From assembly GCA_964371615.1 (NCBI GenBank), contig CAYJMS010000001.1:744001-808000 (forward strand): a DNA stretch of 64,000 nucleotides, written 5' to 3'. A program made the translations under genes and the position numbers. A model generated the notes under the pieces. That model searched no databases and was not told the origin of the DNA. It was given only the letters and a program-made list of their open reading frames with translations. This document shows positions 35,383-44,255 of the stretch, one piece after another; the first letter of the stretch is position 1; every line of letters starts with the position of its first letter. The stretch comes from SpSt-333 sp964371615 (lineage in GTDB: Bacteria; Bacteroidota; Ignavibacteria; UBA10030; UBA8401).

Positions 35383-35853
35383 TCAGCTCTCGAAGAATTG
35401 TGCTTCTTCGGTTCTGAAGATCTCGAGGACCTGTTTGGACGACGTCGCGTCAAGCAATTTGGTACGGAACTCTTCCTTATTCATCAACCGCGAGATACGG
35501 CTCAGGAGTTTGATGTGCGGACCGACCATGCTGTCCTTGCCGACCAGTAAAAAGATCAGACGTACCGGCTGTTCGTCGAGCGATTCATAATCGATCGGTT
35601 CGTCCGTGATGGCGAATGCGGCAACGATGTCGAGTACGGCATCGGTCTTGCCGTGCGGAATTGCAAAACCGTTTCCCACGCCGGTAGACATAATTTTCTC
35701 CCGCTCGAAAATGGCTTCGCGGACTTTTTCGATGTCGAGAATCTTGTTGGAATTATTGACGATGGCGATCATCTGGTTGATGATCTCATCCTTCGTTTTC
35801 CCCTTCAGGTTGACCCGTACAACTGATTCGTCCAGAATATCGCAGATTTTCAT
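35383..35853 (-). CDS. PTS EIIA-like (PtsN-type) regulatory protein
   Basis: 156 residues, an EIIA(Fru/Ntr) domain. The phosphorylatable His is in GFAIPHGKTD, and VGKDSMVGPHIKLLSRI is the second family motif. No sugar permease (IIB/IIC), EI or HPr is nearby, so a regulatory role as in PtsN, rather than sugar transport, is inferred. It lies 70 bases after hisS. Confidence 0.85.
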   Translation of the reverse strand: MKICDILDESVVRVNLKGKTKDEIINQMIAIVNNSNKILDIEKVREAIFEREKIMSTGVGNGFAIPHGKTDAVLDIVAAFAITDEPIDYESLDEQPVRLIFLLVGKDSMVGPHIKLLSRISRLMNKEEFRTKLLDATSSKQVLEIFRTEEAQFFES

Positions 35854-35936
35854 GGTAGTTTATCGCTCCAATGAGAACAAATTGACAACAAAAAATAACC
35901 TTTAAATATACAACATTCAGTATAGAAATGGTAGTA

Positions 35937-38450
35937 TCAATCTTTCTTATCGCGCCATTCGATGATCCGCTCCTCATATTGAGCGGCGATCATCTCCGTC
36001 AGGTCAGGATCGGTCGATTCCGCATGAAGGTGGAACGTCGGTTTGGCCTTATCGGGCCACATCAGCACCGAGGTGGATTTTTCACGATCAAGTTGCAATT
36101 TAACGCCGTCGACCAGCACGCGGTTATCGTGATCATCGGTTTCTTTCATGAGATATCGCATCACTTTTCCCTTCCGGTCCCACGGACAATGGATTACTTT
36201 TTTGGTCATATGAAGTTTCGGCACCTGCTTGTCGAGCTGGCCGAACCGCACATTGGCCAACGCCAGCATTTCCAGGATTTTTACCACCGAGTACATTCCG
36301 TCGCTGGCAAAGAGGAAGTCCGGGAAAATAAATCCCCCCTTGGTTCCGCCGACGAACCGTACGTCGTCCTTGCTAGCGGTATCCATCAACGCGAGATGGC
36401 TGTCGCGGGTTTTGATCAGTTCCACCCCCATATGTTCGGCGATCAGGTCGATCTCTGCGGAAGCGGTAATGGGGACAGCGATTTTTTTTACGTCGGGATA
36501 GACCGTCAGAAAAAGGTACGTGATCAGTGTAAGCAGGCGATCGGTGTTGATGAATTTGCCGTTTTCATCGACCACAAAACACTTCTCCGCACCGGCATCG
36601 AGCATGAATCCGATGTCGTAGCCGAGCGAAATGACGATATGGGTCAGTTCTTCCACCGCTTCGTCGAACTCCGCCGCATTGCGTGTCAATTTTCGCGGAT
36701 CGAGGTAAGCGTTTTGTGAAAGTACCTGAGCATGGAATGAGCCGAGAATGTTCGGGAAGATGGAGGAGGCAATTCCGCTGGAATAATCGATCACCAGTTT
36801 GAATCCCGCCGCCGAAATCGCTTCGATGTTGACGGTCGAAAGGAATTTTTCGATATAACTTTCCTGCGCCCGTTCGGGGAAGGTAACTCCGCCGACTTCG
36901 TCCTGTTTTACCCGCGGAAAATCTTCGCCGAAGAAGAGCCGCTCCAGCGATTTGGTTTTGCCGGAGGGGAGGTCTTTCCCTTTGCCGTCGAAGAAGATAA
37001 TGTCGGTGAGGTTCTTGTCGATCGGCGATTTGCGGATGTGCACGCCGCCGGCATGTTTTCCCGTGCGCAGTTCCTGACGCAGGATCGGGATCGATACAGC
37101 ACGCAGATCGCCGGCATCCACTCCCGCAGACATAAGGCCGCACATAATTGCACGATTCATCATGCGCGAGACGTTGTCCGCATCGCGGCTCATCAATACC
37201 GTTTTGTCCTTGCCGACAAGGGCGCCGAACGCCGCACCGATCTTTGCACCGAATTCGGGATTCATTTCGATGTTCGACAATCCGGTGATGCGTGCATCGG
37301 TGAAAAGATCTTTCAGCCATTTGTCTTCCCACACCAATGATCGGGTCAGCACCGCCCCGTCTTCCACTTCCTTTTCCGGCCAGAGTTTGATGTTTGGGGC
37401 AAGACGTGTATCGTTGCCGATCACGCATTTGTCCGATATAAAAACATTATCATTGATGACCGCATAATCGCCAATGGTGCCCCATTTCCCGATCACGCAC
37501 GAGGAGAGTTCCGCACCTTTACCGATACGGGTATCTCCCCATACTATCGAATTGCGTATCACGGCGCCGTCCCCGACGATACAGTTGTTACCGATTACGG
37601 ATTTGATAATCTTGACATTCCTGCCGATACGACAGTTTCTGCCGATCAGCACTTTCCCCTGAAGATTGTCGATCGGCGAATCGATGATCGAATTCGTTCC
37701 GATGAACGCCGTGCCGACACGGTTGCCGTCGCAATTTACGTTTACTTTATCGTCCAATGCGTCAAGATGCGCTTCCTGATATTCATTTAAATTTCCGACG
37801 TCACGCCAGTATCCCTCTGCTACGAATCCGTAGAGTCCCATATCCTGCTCGAGCATTGCGGGAAACAGATTCTTGCTGAAATCGAATTCTTTTTGATACG
37901 GCACCAACTGCAGTACTTCCGGTTCGATGATGTAAATTCCGGTATTGATCGTATCGGAAAAGACTTCACCCCAGGTCGGTTTTTCGAGGAAGCGGGTGAT
38001 CTTGCCGTCTGCGTCGGTGATAACGACACCGAAAGCGAGCGGATTGGTGGCGCGGGTCAATACAAGTGTTGCTTTTGCTTTTTTCTCTTCGTGAAATGCG
38101 ATCGCCTTGGAAAGGTCGAAATCGGTCAGCACATCGCCGCTGATGATAATGAATCGTTCATCGAGGAAGTCGGCAGCATTGCGGACGCTGCCCGCAGTAC
38201 CATAGTCCGCATCCGCTTTGCGGTATTGCATGCTGACACCGATCTTCGATCCGTCTCCGAAACATTCGGTGATAATCTCCGGCTGATAAAATAATGTCGA
38301 AACAATTTGCGTGATGCCGTGTTTTTTGAGCAGTTCGATGATATGCTGCATCATCGGTTTGTTCATCATCGGAACCATCGGTTTGGGAATGTTGCAGGTA
38401 AGAGGGCGAAGGCGGGTACCGAATCCGCCGGACATAATGACTGCTTTCAT
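35937..38450 (-). CDS. Nucleotidyltransferase-phosphomannomutase-like fusion (GDP-mannose synthesis type)
   Basis: 837 residues from the ATG at 38450 (GGGGTG upstream). N-terminal NTP-transferase domain, MSGGFGTRLRPLTCNIPKPM, residues 1-240. Then a left-handed beta-helix of hexapeptides (IGRNCRIGRNVKIIKSVIG) to about 370. Then four phosphohexomutase-like domains with GGVHIRKSPIDKN where the active Ser lies (TASHNP in active enzymes). The metal loop reads MLDAGAEKCFVVDE; the usual DGDADR has lost two Asp. So sugar-1-phosphate nucleotidyl transfer is well supported and mutase activity is doubtful. It supplies activated sugar, probably GDP-mannose, for surface glycans. Confidence 0.88.
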   Translation of the reverse strand: MKAVIMSGGFGTRLRPLTCNIPKPMVPMMNKPMMQHIIELLKKHGITQIVSTLFYQPEIITECFGDGSKIGVSMQYRKADADYGTAGSVRNAADFLDERFIIISGDVLTDFDLSKAIAFHEEKKAKATLVLTRATNPLAFGVVITDADGKITRFLEKPTWGEVFSDTINTGIYIIEPEVLQLVPYQKEFDFSKNLFPAMLEQDMGLYGFVAEGYWRDVGNLNEYQEAHLDALDDKVNVNCDGNRVGTAFIGTNSIIDSPIDNLQGKVLIGRNCRIGRNVKIIKSVIGNNCIVGDGAVIRNSIVWGDTRIGKGAELSSCVIGKWGTIGDYAVINDNVFISDKCVIGNDTRLAPNIKLWPEKEVEDGAVLTRSLVWEDKWLKDLFTDARITGLSNIEMNPEFGAKIGAAFGALVGKDKTVLMSRDADNVSRMMNRAIMCGLMSAGVDAGDLRAVSIPILRQELRTGKHAGGVHIRKSPIDKNLTDIIFFDGKGKDLPSGKTKSLERLFFGEDFPRVKQDEVGGVTFPERAQESYIEKFLSTVNIEAISAAGFKLVIDYSSGIASSIFPNILGSFHAQVLSQNAYLDPRKLTRNAAEFDEAVEELTHIVISLGYDIGFMLDAGAEKCFVVDENGKFINTDRLLTLITYLFLTVYPDVKKIAVPITASAEIDLIAEHMGVELIKTRDSHLALMDTASKDDVRFVGGTKGGFIFPDFLFASDGMYSVVKILEMLALANVRFGQLDKQVPKLHMTKKVIHCPWDRKGKVMRYLMKETDDHDNRVLVDGVKLQLDREKSTSVLMWPDKAKPTFHLHAESTDPDLTEMIAAQYEERIIEWRDKKD

Positions 38451-38679
38451 GGGACACCCCTTGGAAGAACTGTGTGTTGGGTAGCGGGTCTCTATTAGCC
38501 AAAGTGTAACCAAAAAATGAAACGAGTGCAACTGTGAAACTGCGAAAAAACCGAAGAACGGCGAGTATCGTATCCGGTTTTTTGCGATCTGTCGATGGGG
38601 AAAATCGGCGTTGACTTTGCGTCCAATTATAGATAAATTTACAAGACTTTATGCGATTTCACGTATTAAGGACTAGTGA

Positions 38680-40608
38680 ATGCCAGTAAATCAGCAGGAA
38701 ATCGCCCATTCATTGAAGGGGGCGCTGTACAGTGAAGAGGGCGTACTCGTCGGCATTGGAGTCCTTCTTTTATTTTTAGGTGTTTTCAGTTCAGTGCCGA
38801 TGACCAGCGTAATCAGCGTTGTAACCGGCGCTTTTCTTTTCTATACGGCATACCGGTTCAACCGTTCACGGAACATCTCTGAACCTGTCGGCAGTATCGG
38901 ACAGGAGAATGGATCCGAAGAGGACGCATTCGCTGTCGAAGAACCGGACGAATTCTCCGTCCGCAAACATTCTGAATCGTACGACGAAGAGTATTTCACC
39001 GAACCCCCGGAACCGGCTCCGTCGTTTCGTTCAACTCCGGCAAAGGAGAAGACGATTCCGGAGAAAAAACAATTTACGGCAACCGATTTTTTTGAAGCAT
39101 CACCCAGAACAACCATGAGCAGCATCGAACCGCAAAGTGAATTCAACAGTCTTCTTGTGAAGGTACTGCAGGCGGTGAAGGAGGTCTGCTTCGCCCACAC
39201 AGCCGCCTTTTTTTGGATCAATCACGAAACGAAACAGCTGGTGCTTGAAGCGAAGATCACCGAGAGCAGCTCGTTCATGGCGGAGCGAAAGATTTCACTC
39301 GGCACGGATGTCGTAAGCAGAATCGGACAGACCGGTGAGCCGGAGATTGTCAATAATATCCTGTCCGAAACAGAAAGAGACATACTGCGGTACTATTCGA
39401 GTCTTCAGGATGTCAAATCGTTTATCGGCGTACCGGTATTCCTTTCCGCGGAAGCGTCCGGCCGGCAGCCGATCGGCGTCATTGCAGTGGACAGTAAAGC
39501 GGAAGATGCTTTCGGCGACGAAACGGTCTCCGTGTTATCGCACTTCTCAAAATTGATCTCGACCCTGGTGGCGAACTCCACGGAGATGTATGATCTCGCC
39601 GCCGACGTGAAACTGATCCGTGCGGATGCACAATTGAAGAAACGCATCTCCCTGCGCCCGACTCTTCCGTTGTTAGTGAACAGTGTCGTTGAAGAATTGG
39701 AAAATGTGATCGGATGGGATGCGATCTGTGTGGTGATGTTCGACGAAAGTCAAAGAGCCTGGGCATTGTCGTCCGTCCGGCTGCGCGGCAATGAAAAGTT
39801 TGTTTCTCCGAAACAGTTGATCGATCTCGACAACAGCGTTGCCGGAAATGCTATTCGCACCAATGCAGTCGTCACGGTCGATCTCGCCGTCAACCGGCAG
39901 ATGGTCTTTAATCCGAATGAAAGCGGATCGGATGTATTGCGGCAGGGCATGCTTGCGGTAGTTCCTTTTTCGTCGAACGGGAAGTGTTACGGCGCCGTTG
40001 CGGTCATCAATAAACGGCCCGGATCGATTACCAGAAAAGAGATCGCGGCAATAGGTTTTCTTTCCTCCACGATTGCGCCGTCGTGCGAGATCGTCGAATT
40101 GAATTCCATCGTCGGCGAACACATTGCCATCGACGAGCAGACCGGCGTCTACTCGAAAAAATATTTTTCGCTCCGTCTCGGAGAAGAACTCTCCCGTTCC
40201 AACGACCGTCAGGAAGATCTTACCATGGTGCTCGTCTCGCTGTCAAACGTTACAGAGATCGGAAACCGGTATGGTGCGGAAGGGAAGGAAGCGGCGCTGG
40301 TAAGCGTTGCCCAACACGTCCGCAGAAGCGTCCGTCCGTACGATGTGGTTGCCCGGTTCGATGCAATCACATTTTCCGTTCTGTTGGCGGATACGATTGC
40401 CAACGACGCCTATATCTGGGCGGACAAACTCCGCACGACGATCGCCGGGGGTATCGTGACGTTCGATAAACGGAGTTTTTCCATCTCCGTCACCATCGGT
40501 ATCAGCGGAGCGGGTGCGGGAATGACGGCGGATGAACTCATGAAGAATACCGCCCTTGTTCTCGATCAGGCGCGAAAAGCCGGCGGGAATATCGTCAGGG
40601 TATTCTAG
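38680..40608 (+). CDS. Membrane GAF-GAF protein with degenerate GGDEF domain
   Basis: 642 residues. Two N-terminal membrane helices (VLVGIGVLLLFLGVFSSVP and VISVVTGAFLFYTAYRF), an acidic linker, two GAF domains (about 150-300 and 325-465), and a C-terminal GGDEF-fold (DEQTGVYSKKYFSLRLGEEL onward). The catalytic GG(D/E)EF position reads RFDAITF, so cyclic-di-GMP synthesis is unlikely; the domain may sense or bind GTP. The stop overlaps the deoB GTG start by one base (TAGTG). Confidence 0.85.
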   Translation: MPVNQQEIAHSLKGALYSEEGVLVGIGVLLLFLGVFSSVPMTSVISVVTGAFLFYTAYRFNRSRNISEPVGSIGQENGSEEDAFAVEEPDEFSVRKHSESYDEEYFTEPPEPAPSFRSTPAKEKTIPEKKQFTATDFFEASPRTTMSSIEPQSEFNSLLVKVLQAVKEVCFAHTAAFFWINHETKQLVLEAKITESSSFMAERKISLGTDVVSRIGQTGEPEIVNNILSETERDILRYYSSLQDVKSFIGVPVFLSAEASGRQPIGVIAVDSKAEDAFGDETVSVLSHFSKLISTLVANSTEMYDLAADVKLIRADAQLKKRISLRPTLPLLVNSVVEELENVIGWDAICVVMFDESQRAWALSSVRLRGNEKFVSPKQLIDLDNSVAGNAIRTNAVVTVDLAVNRQMVFNPNESGSDVLRQGMLAVVPFSSNGKCYGAVAVINKRPGSITRKEIAAIGFLSSTIAPSCEIVELNSIVGEHIAIDEQTGVYSKKYFSLRLGEELSRSNDRQEDLTMVLVSLSNVTEIGNRYGAEGKEAALVSVAQHVRRSVRPYDVVARFDAITFSVLLADTIANDAYIWADKLRTTIAGGIVTFDKRSFSISVTIGISGAGAGMTADELMKNTALVLDQARKAGGNIVRVF

Positions 40609-41807
40609 TGAACAGGCAGGGAAAAATTATTTGCGTGATTCTGGACGGTGTCGGTATCGGTGCCGCTCCTGATGCCGCCGATTACGGCGACGCACTGGCC
40701 AATACATTGTGCAATACCGCTGCAGCGGTCGGGGGACTGTACCTGCCTCATCTGCAGCGGCTCGGTTTGGGGAACATAGCGAAAATCGACGGTGTTGAAC
40801 CGTCAGCACATGCCGAAGGTTGTTTCGGCGCGATGAGAGAGGTTTCCAAGGGGAAAGACAGTACGACGGGACATTGGGAGATTTCGGGAATAGTTTTGGA
40901 AAAAGATTTTCCTTATTATCCGGACGGTTTTCCCGCTTCGGTGATCGGGAAATTTTGTGCATTTTCGGGATTTAATGGTGTTCTTGGGAATAAAGCCGCC
41001 TCCGGAACTGTTATCATAGAGGAACTGGGCAGCGAGCATGTGAGGACGGGAGAACCGATTGTGTATACATCGGCCGATTCTGTCTTTCAGATCGCCGCTC
41101 ATGAAGAAGTGATACCGCTCGAACGGCTGTATGAATTGTGCAGGATTGCGCGCACACAAGTGATGGTCGGGCCGGATGCGGTCGGACGAGTCATTGCGCG
41201 GCCGTTTATCGGCACTGCGGGAAAATTTACCCGAACCTCAAACCGGCGCGACTTTTCGCTCGAACCGCCTGCAGTGACGATGCTGGATATATTGTATGCG
41301 AAGGGCATACCGACCGTTGGCGTGGGAAAGATCGACGATCTGTTTGCAGGGAAAAGCCTGAAAGAGAAGATTCATACAAAGTCGAATGCAGAAGGGATCG
41401 ATGAAACGATAGGATGGGCGAAGAGGACTCCCGGCGGATTTATCTTCACCAATCTTGTCGACTTCGACGCACTGTACGGTCATCGTCAGGATGCGAAAGG
41501 GATGCAGGGAGCACTGGAATATTTCGACGCGCAACTTCCGCGGTTAATAGAGACGTTGAACGACAACGATTTATTGATTCTGACCGCCGATCATGGAAAC
41601 GATCCGACAGATAACAGTACCGATCATTCTCGTGAGTACGTTCCTCTGTTGACCTATTCGCCGGGCGGAAAAAAGAATGTCGATATCGGCATCCGATCCT
41701 CGTTTGCGGATCTCGGGAAAACGATCGTCGACTATTTCGGATTTCCGGAAAATGAATTGAAGGGTACTAGTTTTTTAAATAGTTTAACAGACTTCCGAAG
41801 TCTTTAA
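40608..41807 (+). CDS. deoB: Phosphopentomutase
   Basis: 399 residues from the GTG overlapping the previous stop. Alkaline-phosphatase-superfamily metal-site motifs: ILDGVGIGAAPDAADYGD, GKDSTTGHWEISG (catalytic Thr), and ILTADHGNDPTDNSTDHSRE, with HRQDAKGMQGALE. The enzyme interconverts (deoxy)ribose 1- and 5-phosphate in nucleoside salvage. The last residues (DFRSL) and the stop come from a palindromic repeat, so the original C-terminus may have differed slightly. Confidence 0.95.
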   Translation: MNRQGKIICVILDGVGIGAAPDAADYGDALANTLCNTAAAVGGLYLPHLQRLGLGNIAKIDGVEPSAHAEGCFGAMREVSKGKDSTTGHWEISGIVLEKDFPYYPDGFPASVIGKFCAFSGFNGVLGNKAASGTVIIEELGSEHVRTGEPIVYTSADSVFQIAAHEEVIPLERLYELCRIARTQVMVGPDAVGRVIARPFIGTAGKFTRTSNRRDFSLEPPAVTMLDILYAKGIPTVGVGKIDDLFAGKSLKEKIHTKSNAEGIDETIGWAKRTPGGFIFTNLVDFDALYGHRQDAKGMQGALEYFDAQLPRLIETLNDNDLLILTADHGNDPTDNSTDHSREYVPLLTYSPGGKKNVDIGIRSSFADLGKTIVDYFGFPENELKGTSFLNSLTDFRSL

Positions 41808-41820
41808 GACTTTTGAAGTC
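41789..41820. repeat. Double palindrome overlapping the deoB 3' end
   Basis: AGACTTCCGAAGTCT (41789-41803) followed by AAGACTTTTGAAGTC (41806-41820). The deoB TAA (41805-41807) falls between the two units. Confidence 0.65.
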
Positions 41821-41829
41821 GTATTAAAA

Positions 41830-42120
41830 ATGGAAAAAACTAAACACAGCATCCGTTTTGAATCCCGTGTGGACCGGCAGGGAAACATAACGTTGTCGAA
41901 GCATGTCGGTGCGTTACGTCTTCCCCCCGGAAGCGCAGTGACGGTAAAAATATTCGGAGGTTCGCTCTCGAAACGGTTGACCGCGATCGGAGTGACCGAT
42001 GAAGAGATCGAACAGATCGGAGACCGGCAACTGGAAGACCGGGAGCATGTTGTGTCGTTCCTGTCGTCGCAGGGATCATTACGGGGAACCGGATTCGGCA
42101 AGCGGACGGTGCGGACGTGA
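41830..42120 (+). CDS. Putative antitoxin of a PIN-domain toxin
   Basis: 96 residues. It contains HVGALRLPPGSAVTVKIFGG near residue 27-45, an alpha/beta segment like SpoVT/AbrB swapped-hairpin domains, and a charged C-terminal half (EEIEQIGDRQLEDREHVVSF). It overlaps the PIN gene by 4 bases (GTGA), antitoxin first, which is the main support. A typical DNA-binding domain is not obvious. Confidence 0.6.
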   Translation: MEKTKHSIRFESRVDRQGNITLSKHVGALRLPPGSAVTVKIFGGSLSKRLTAIGVTDEEIEQIGDRQLEDREHVVSFLSSQGSLRGTGFGKRTVRT

Positions 42121-42503
42121 CAGTACGAAAAATCGTCGTCGATTCGGATATTATTATCGACCACCTTACCACGACGGAACCGGTATCGGTGCTGCGCTGT
42201 CTCATGAAAGAATATTTTTGCTATACGACCGTCTTTAATGCAGCGGAGCTGTTTGCCGCGGTACGCACGAAGAAGGAATCGCAAGCGGTGGAAGATGCAA
42301 TGCATGCGATGAAGATACTGGGACTGAACGGTAAAAGCGCAAAGAATATTGCCGGCACGCTGCGTACGGCACGGGGAGCCATGAACGGATTGATCGCGGG
42401 CGTTTGTATCGAAAGCCGTTTGCCGATCGTCACAATGTTCCCGAAGCGGTTTACCGGTATTAAGAAATTGGAAGTGATAACAATAAAAAAAATGTTGCAA
42501 TAA
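42117..42503 (+). CDS. PIN-domain protein (VapC-like toxin)
   Basis: 128 residues from a GTG start. PIN acidic residues are VVDSDIIIDHL (first Asp), Glu in NAAELFAAV, and the third position in GAMNGLIAGVCIESRLPIVT, where the usual Asp is Asn. VapC toxins are metal-dependent RNases, so the Asp-to-Asn change may weaken it. Coupled to the upstream small gene by a 4-base overlap. It ends 41 bases before rpoD. Confidence 0.75.
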   Translation: MTVRKIVVDSDIIIDHLTTTEPVSVLRCLMKEYFCYTTVFNAAELFAAVRTKKESQAVEDAMHAMKILGLNGKSAKNIAGTLRTARGAMNGLIAGVCIESRLPIVTMFPKRFTGIKKLEVITIKKMLQ

Positions 42504-42544
42504 TTCTGATCAATTAGATTCATTTATCAACAGGTACTGAAGTA

Positions 42545-43402
42545 ATGGTGAAAATAACAAAACAATATACGAACCGCGAAAGCCAGTCACTCGACAAATA
42601 TCTGCAGGAGATCGGGAAGGTCGATCTGTTGACGCCGGATGAGGAAATTACACTCGCTAAGGAGATCAAGAAGGGGAATCAGCGGTCGCTGGAGAAATTG
42701 ACGAAGGCGAACCTTCGGTTTGTGGTGAGCGTGGCGAAGCAGTATCAGAATCAGGGATTATCCCTTGGCGACCTGATCAACGAAGGGAATCTGGGACTCA
42801 TTAAGGCGGCAAAACGGTTCGACGAAACGCGTGGATTTAAATTTATCTCCTATGCCGTCTGGTGGATTCGTCAGTCGATCCTGCAGGCGTTGGCGGAACA
42901 ATCCCGTATCGTCCGGCTGCCGCTGAACCGCGTCGGCGCGCTGAACAAGATCGGGAAAGCATTCAGTCAATTGGAACAGGAATTTGAACGCGAACCGAGC
43001 GCCAGCGAACTTGCCGAAGAACTCGATATGTCCGTGTTCGAAGTGGCGGACACGCTGAAGATTTCCGGCCGGCATCTCTCCGTCGATGCGCCGTTTGCAC
43101 AGGGGGAAGACAACCGACTGCTCGATGTCATTCAGGATGAGCGCCAGCCGTCACCCGACTCTATATTAATGGAAGAGTCGCTGAAGGAAGAAGTAAAACG
43201 GGCGCTGGCAACATTAAGTGAGCGCGAAGCGGAAGTGATCCGGCTTTATTTCGGACTACAGAAGGAACATTCGCTGACACTTGAAGAAATTGGCGAAAAA
43301 TTCAATCTTACCCGAGAACGGGTTCGACAAATCAAGGAAAAAGCAATCCGCCGCCTTCGACATGCATCGCGGAGTAAGAACCTTCGCGCGTATCTCGGTT
43401 GA
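42545..43402 (+). CDS. rpoD: Primary sigma factor (sigma70 family, Bacteroidota-type)
   Basis: 285 residues. It starts directly at region 1.2 (NRESQSLDKYLQEIGKVDLL), lacking the 1.1 domain, as in Bacteroidota/Chlorobi. Region 2 LKLTKANLRFVV-like (KLTKANLRFVVSVAKQYQNQ), -10 recognition KFISYAVWWIRQSI, region 3 and region 4 LTLEEIGEKFNLTRERVRQIK are complete. It directs RNA polymerase to housekeeping promoters. A strong terminator follows. Its presence supports the taxonomic guess. Confidence 0.95.
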   Translation: MVKITKQYTNRESQSLDKYLQEIGKVDLLTPDEEITLAKEIKKGNQRSLEKLTKANLRFVVSVAKQYQNQGLSLGDLINEGNLGLIKAAKRFDETRGFKFISYAVWWIRQSILQALAEQSRIVRLPLNRVGALNKIGKAFSQLEQEFEREPSASELAEELDMSVFEVADTLKISGRHLSVDAPFAQGEDNRLLDVIQDERQPSPDSILMEESLKEEVKRALATLSEREAEVIRLYFGLQKEHSLTLEEIGEKFNLTRERVRQIKEKAIRRLRHASRSKNLRAYLG

Positions 43403-43423
43403 AGCCGTTCGATACGAAATTAC

Positions 43424-43457
43424 AGCGGCACTCCACACTACGGATGCCGCTTTTTTT
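43424..43457 (+). terminator. Intrinsic terminator after rpoD
   Basis: AGCGGCA / TGCCGCT with a 14-base loop, followed by seven T and ATT. Confidence 0.85.
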
Positions 43458-43511
43458 ATTTCTGCCAACGGTTCGTAGAGAAACAATCCAATTTTTCGTA
43501 GATTACGTCGC

Positions 43512-44180
43512 ATGAAATGGCTTATTCCCTTCCTGATGATTTCACTATTGCTGATCGGCTGCGGATCATCATCGCCCCGTTTTGCCAGCGGCGGCGGCAG
43601 CGATCAGAAAAAGGAAGAGAAGAAAAAAGGATCGATCCGGTTCTCTTCAAAAGAAGTGGAAGAGGAGACGAAGGAAGACGATAAGAAAGTCGACGTGAAA
43701 GTGGTGGCGAGCCGTTTCAGCAGTCCAAAAACGTCGACTCCGCCGGAGAGAACTCCGCCGGTCAAAAACGATATCAAAAAACCGGAACCGGTCGCACCCG
43801 GCGGGAAATTCGAGAATCAAAAGATGATGGATCTCATCCTTACGTGGATGGGAACGCCGTACGATTACGGCGGAGAGACACGCTCCGGCACGGATTGCTC
43901 CGGCTTCACGATGCAGATGTTCCGTCAAAGTGCGGGAATCAGTCTCCCGCGAACGACCGAGGAGCAGGTGAAACTCGGATCGCCGGTGCAGCGCGAAAAT
44001 CTGAAATTCGGCGATCTGCTCTTTTTCAATACGACGGGACAGAATCCGTCACACGTCGGTATTTATATCGGCGACGACATGTTCGCCCATGCAAGTGTCA
44101 GTTTCGGCGTCACACTTTCGTCAATGTACTCGTCGTACTACAAGAAACGGTACACCGAAGCGAGAAGAATCATTAATTAA
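43512..44180 (+). CDS. NlpC/P60-family lipoprotein (cell-wall hydrolase)
   Basis: 222 residues. Leader with lipobox LIGC (Cys about residue 18), a long charged linker of Lys/Glu/Pro, then an NlpC/P60 peptidase domain from about residue 100: YDYGGETRSGTDCSGF with catalytic Cys, then PSHVGIYIGDDMFAHAS with His. The enzyme cleaves peptidoglycan cross-links (gamma-D-glutamyl-meso-DAP). Anchored in the outer or inner membrane by its lipid. It follows rpoD after a terminator, so has its own promoter. Confidence 0.88.
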   Translation: MKWLIPFLMISLLLIGCGSSSPRFASGGGSDQKKEEKKKGSIRFSSKEVEEETKEDDKKVDVKVVASRFSSPKTSTPPERTPPVKNDIKKPEPVAPGGKFENQKMMDLILTWMGTPYDYGGETRSGTDCSGFTMQMFRQSAGISLPRTTEEQVKLGSPVQRENLKFGDLLFFNTTGQNPSHVGIYIGDDMFAHASVSFGVTLSSMYSSYYKKRYTEARRIIN

Positions 44181-44187
44181 ATTGAAT

Positions 44188-44224
44188 CATCGGTTCATTG
44201 CCCCATTGAATCAATGAACCGATG
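44188..44224. repeat. Perfect 13-bp hairpin repeat
   Basis: CATCGGTTCATTG (44188-44200) and CAATGAACCGATG (44212-44224), without a T-run. The loop and right part (CCATTGAATCAATGAA) recur at 55490-55505, so it is a dispersed repeat rather than a terminator. Confidence 0.6.
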
Positions 44225-44255
44225 AACCAATAAATCAAATTCTGTTATTTTCACT

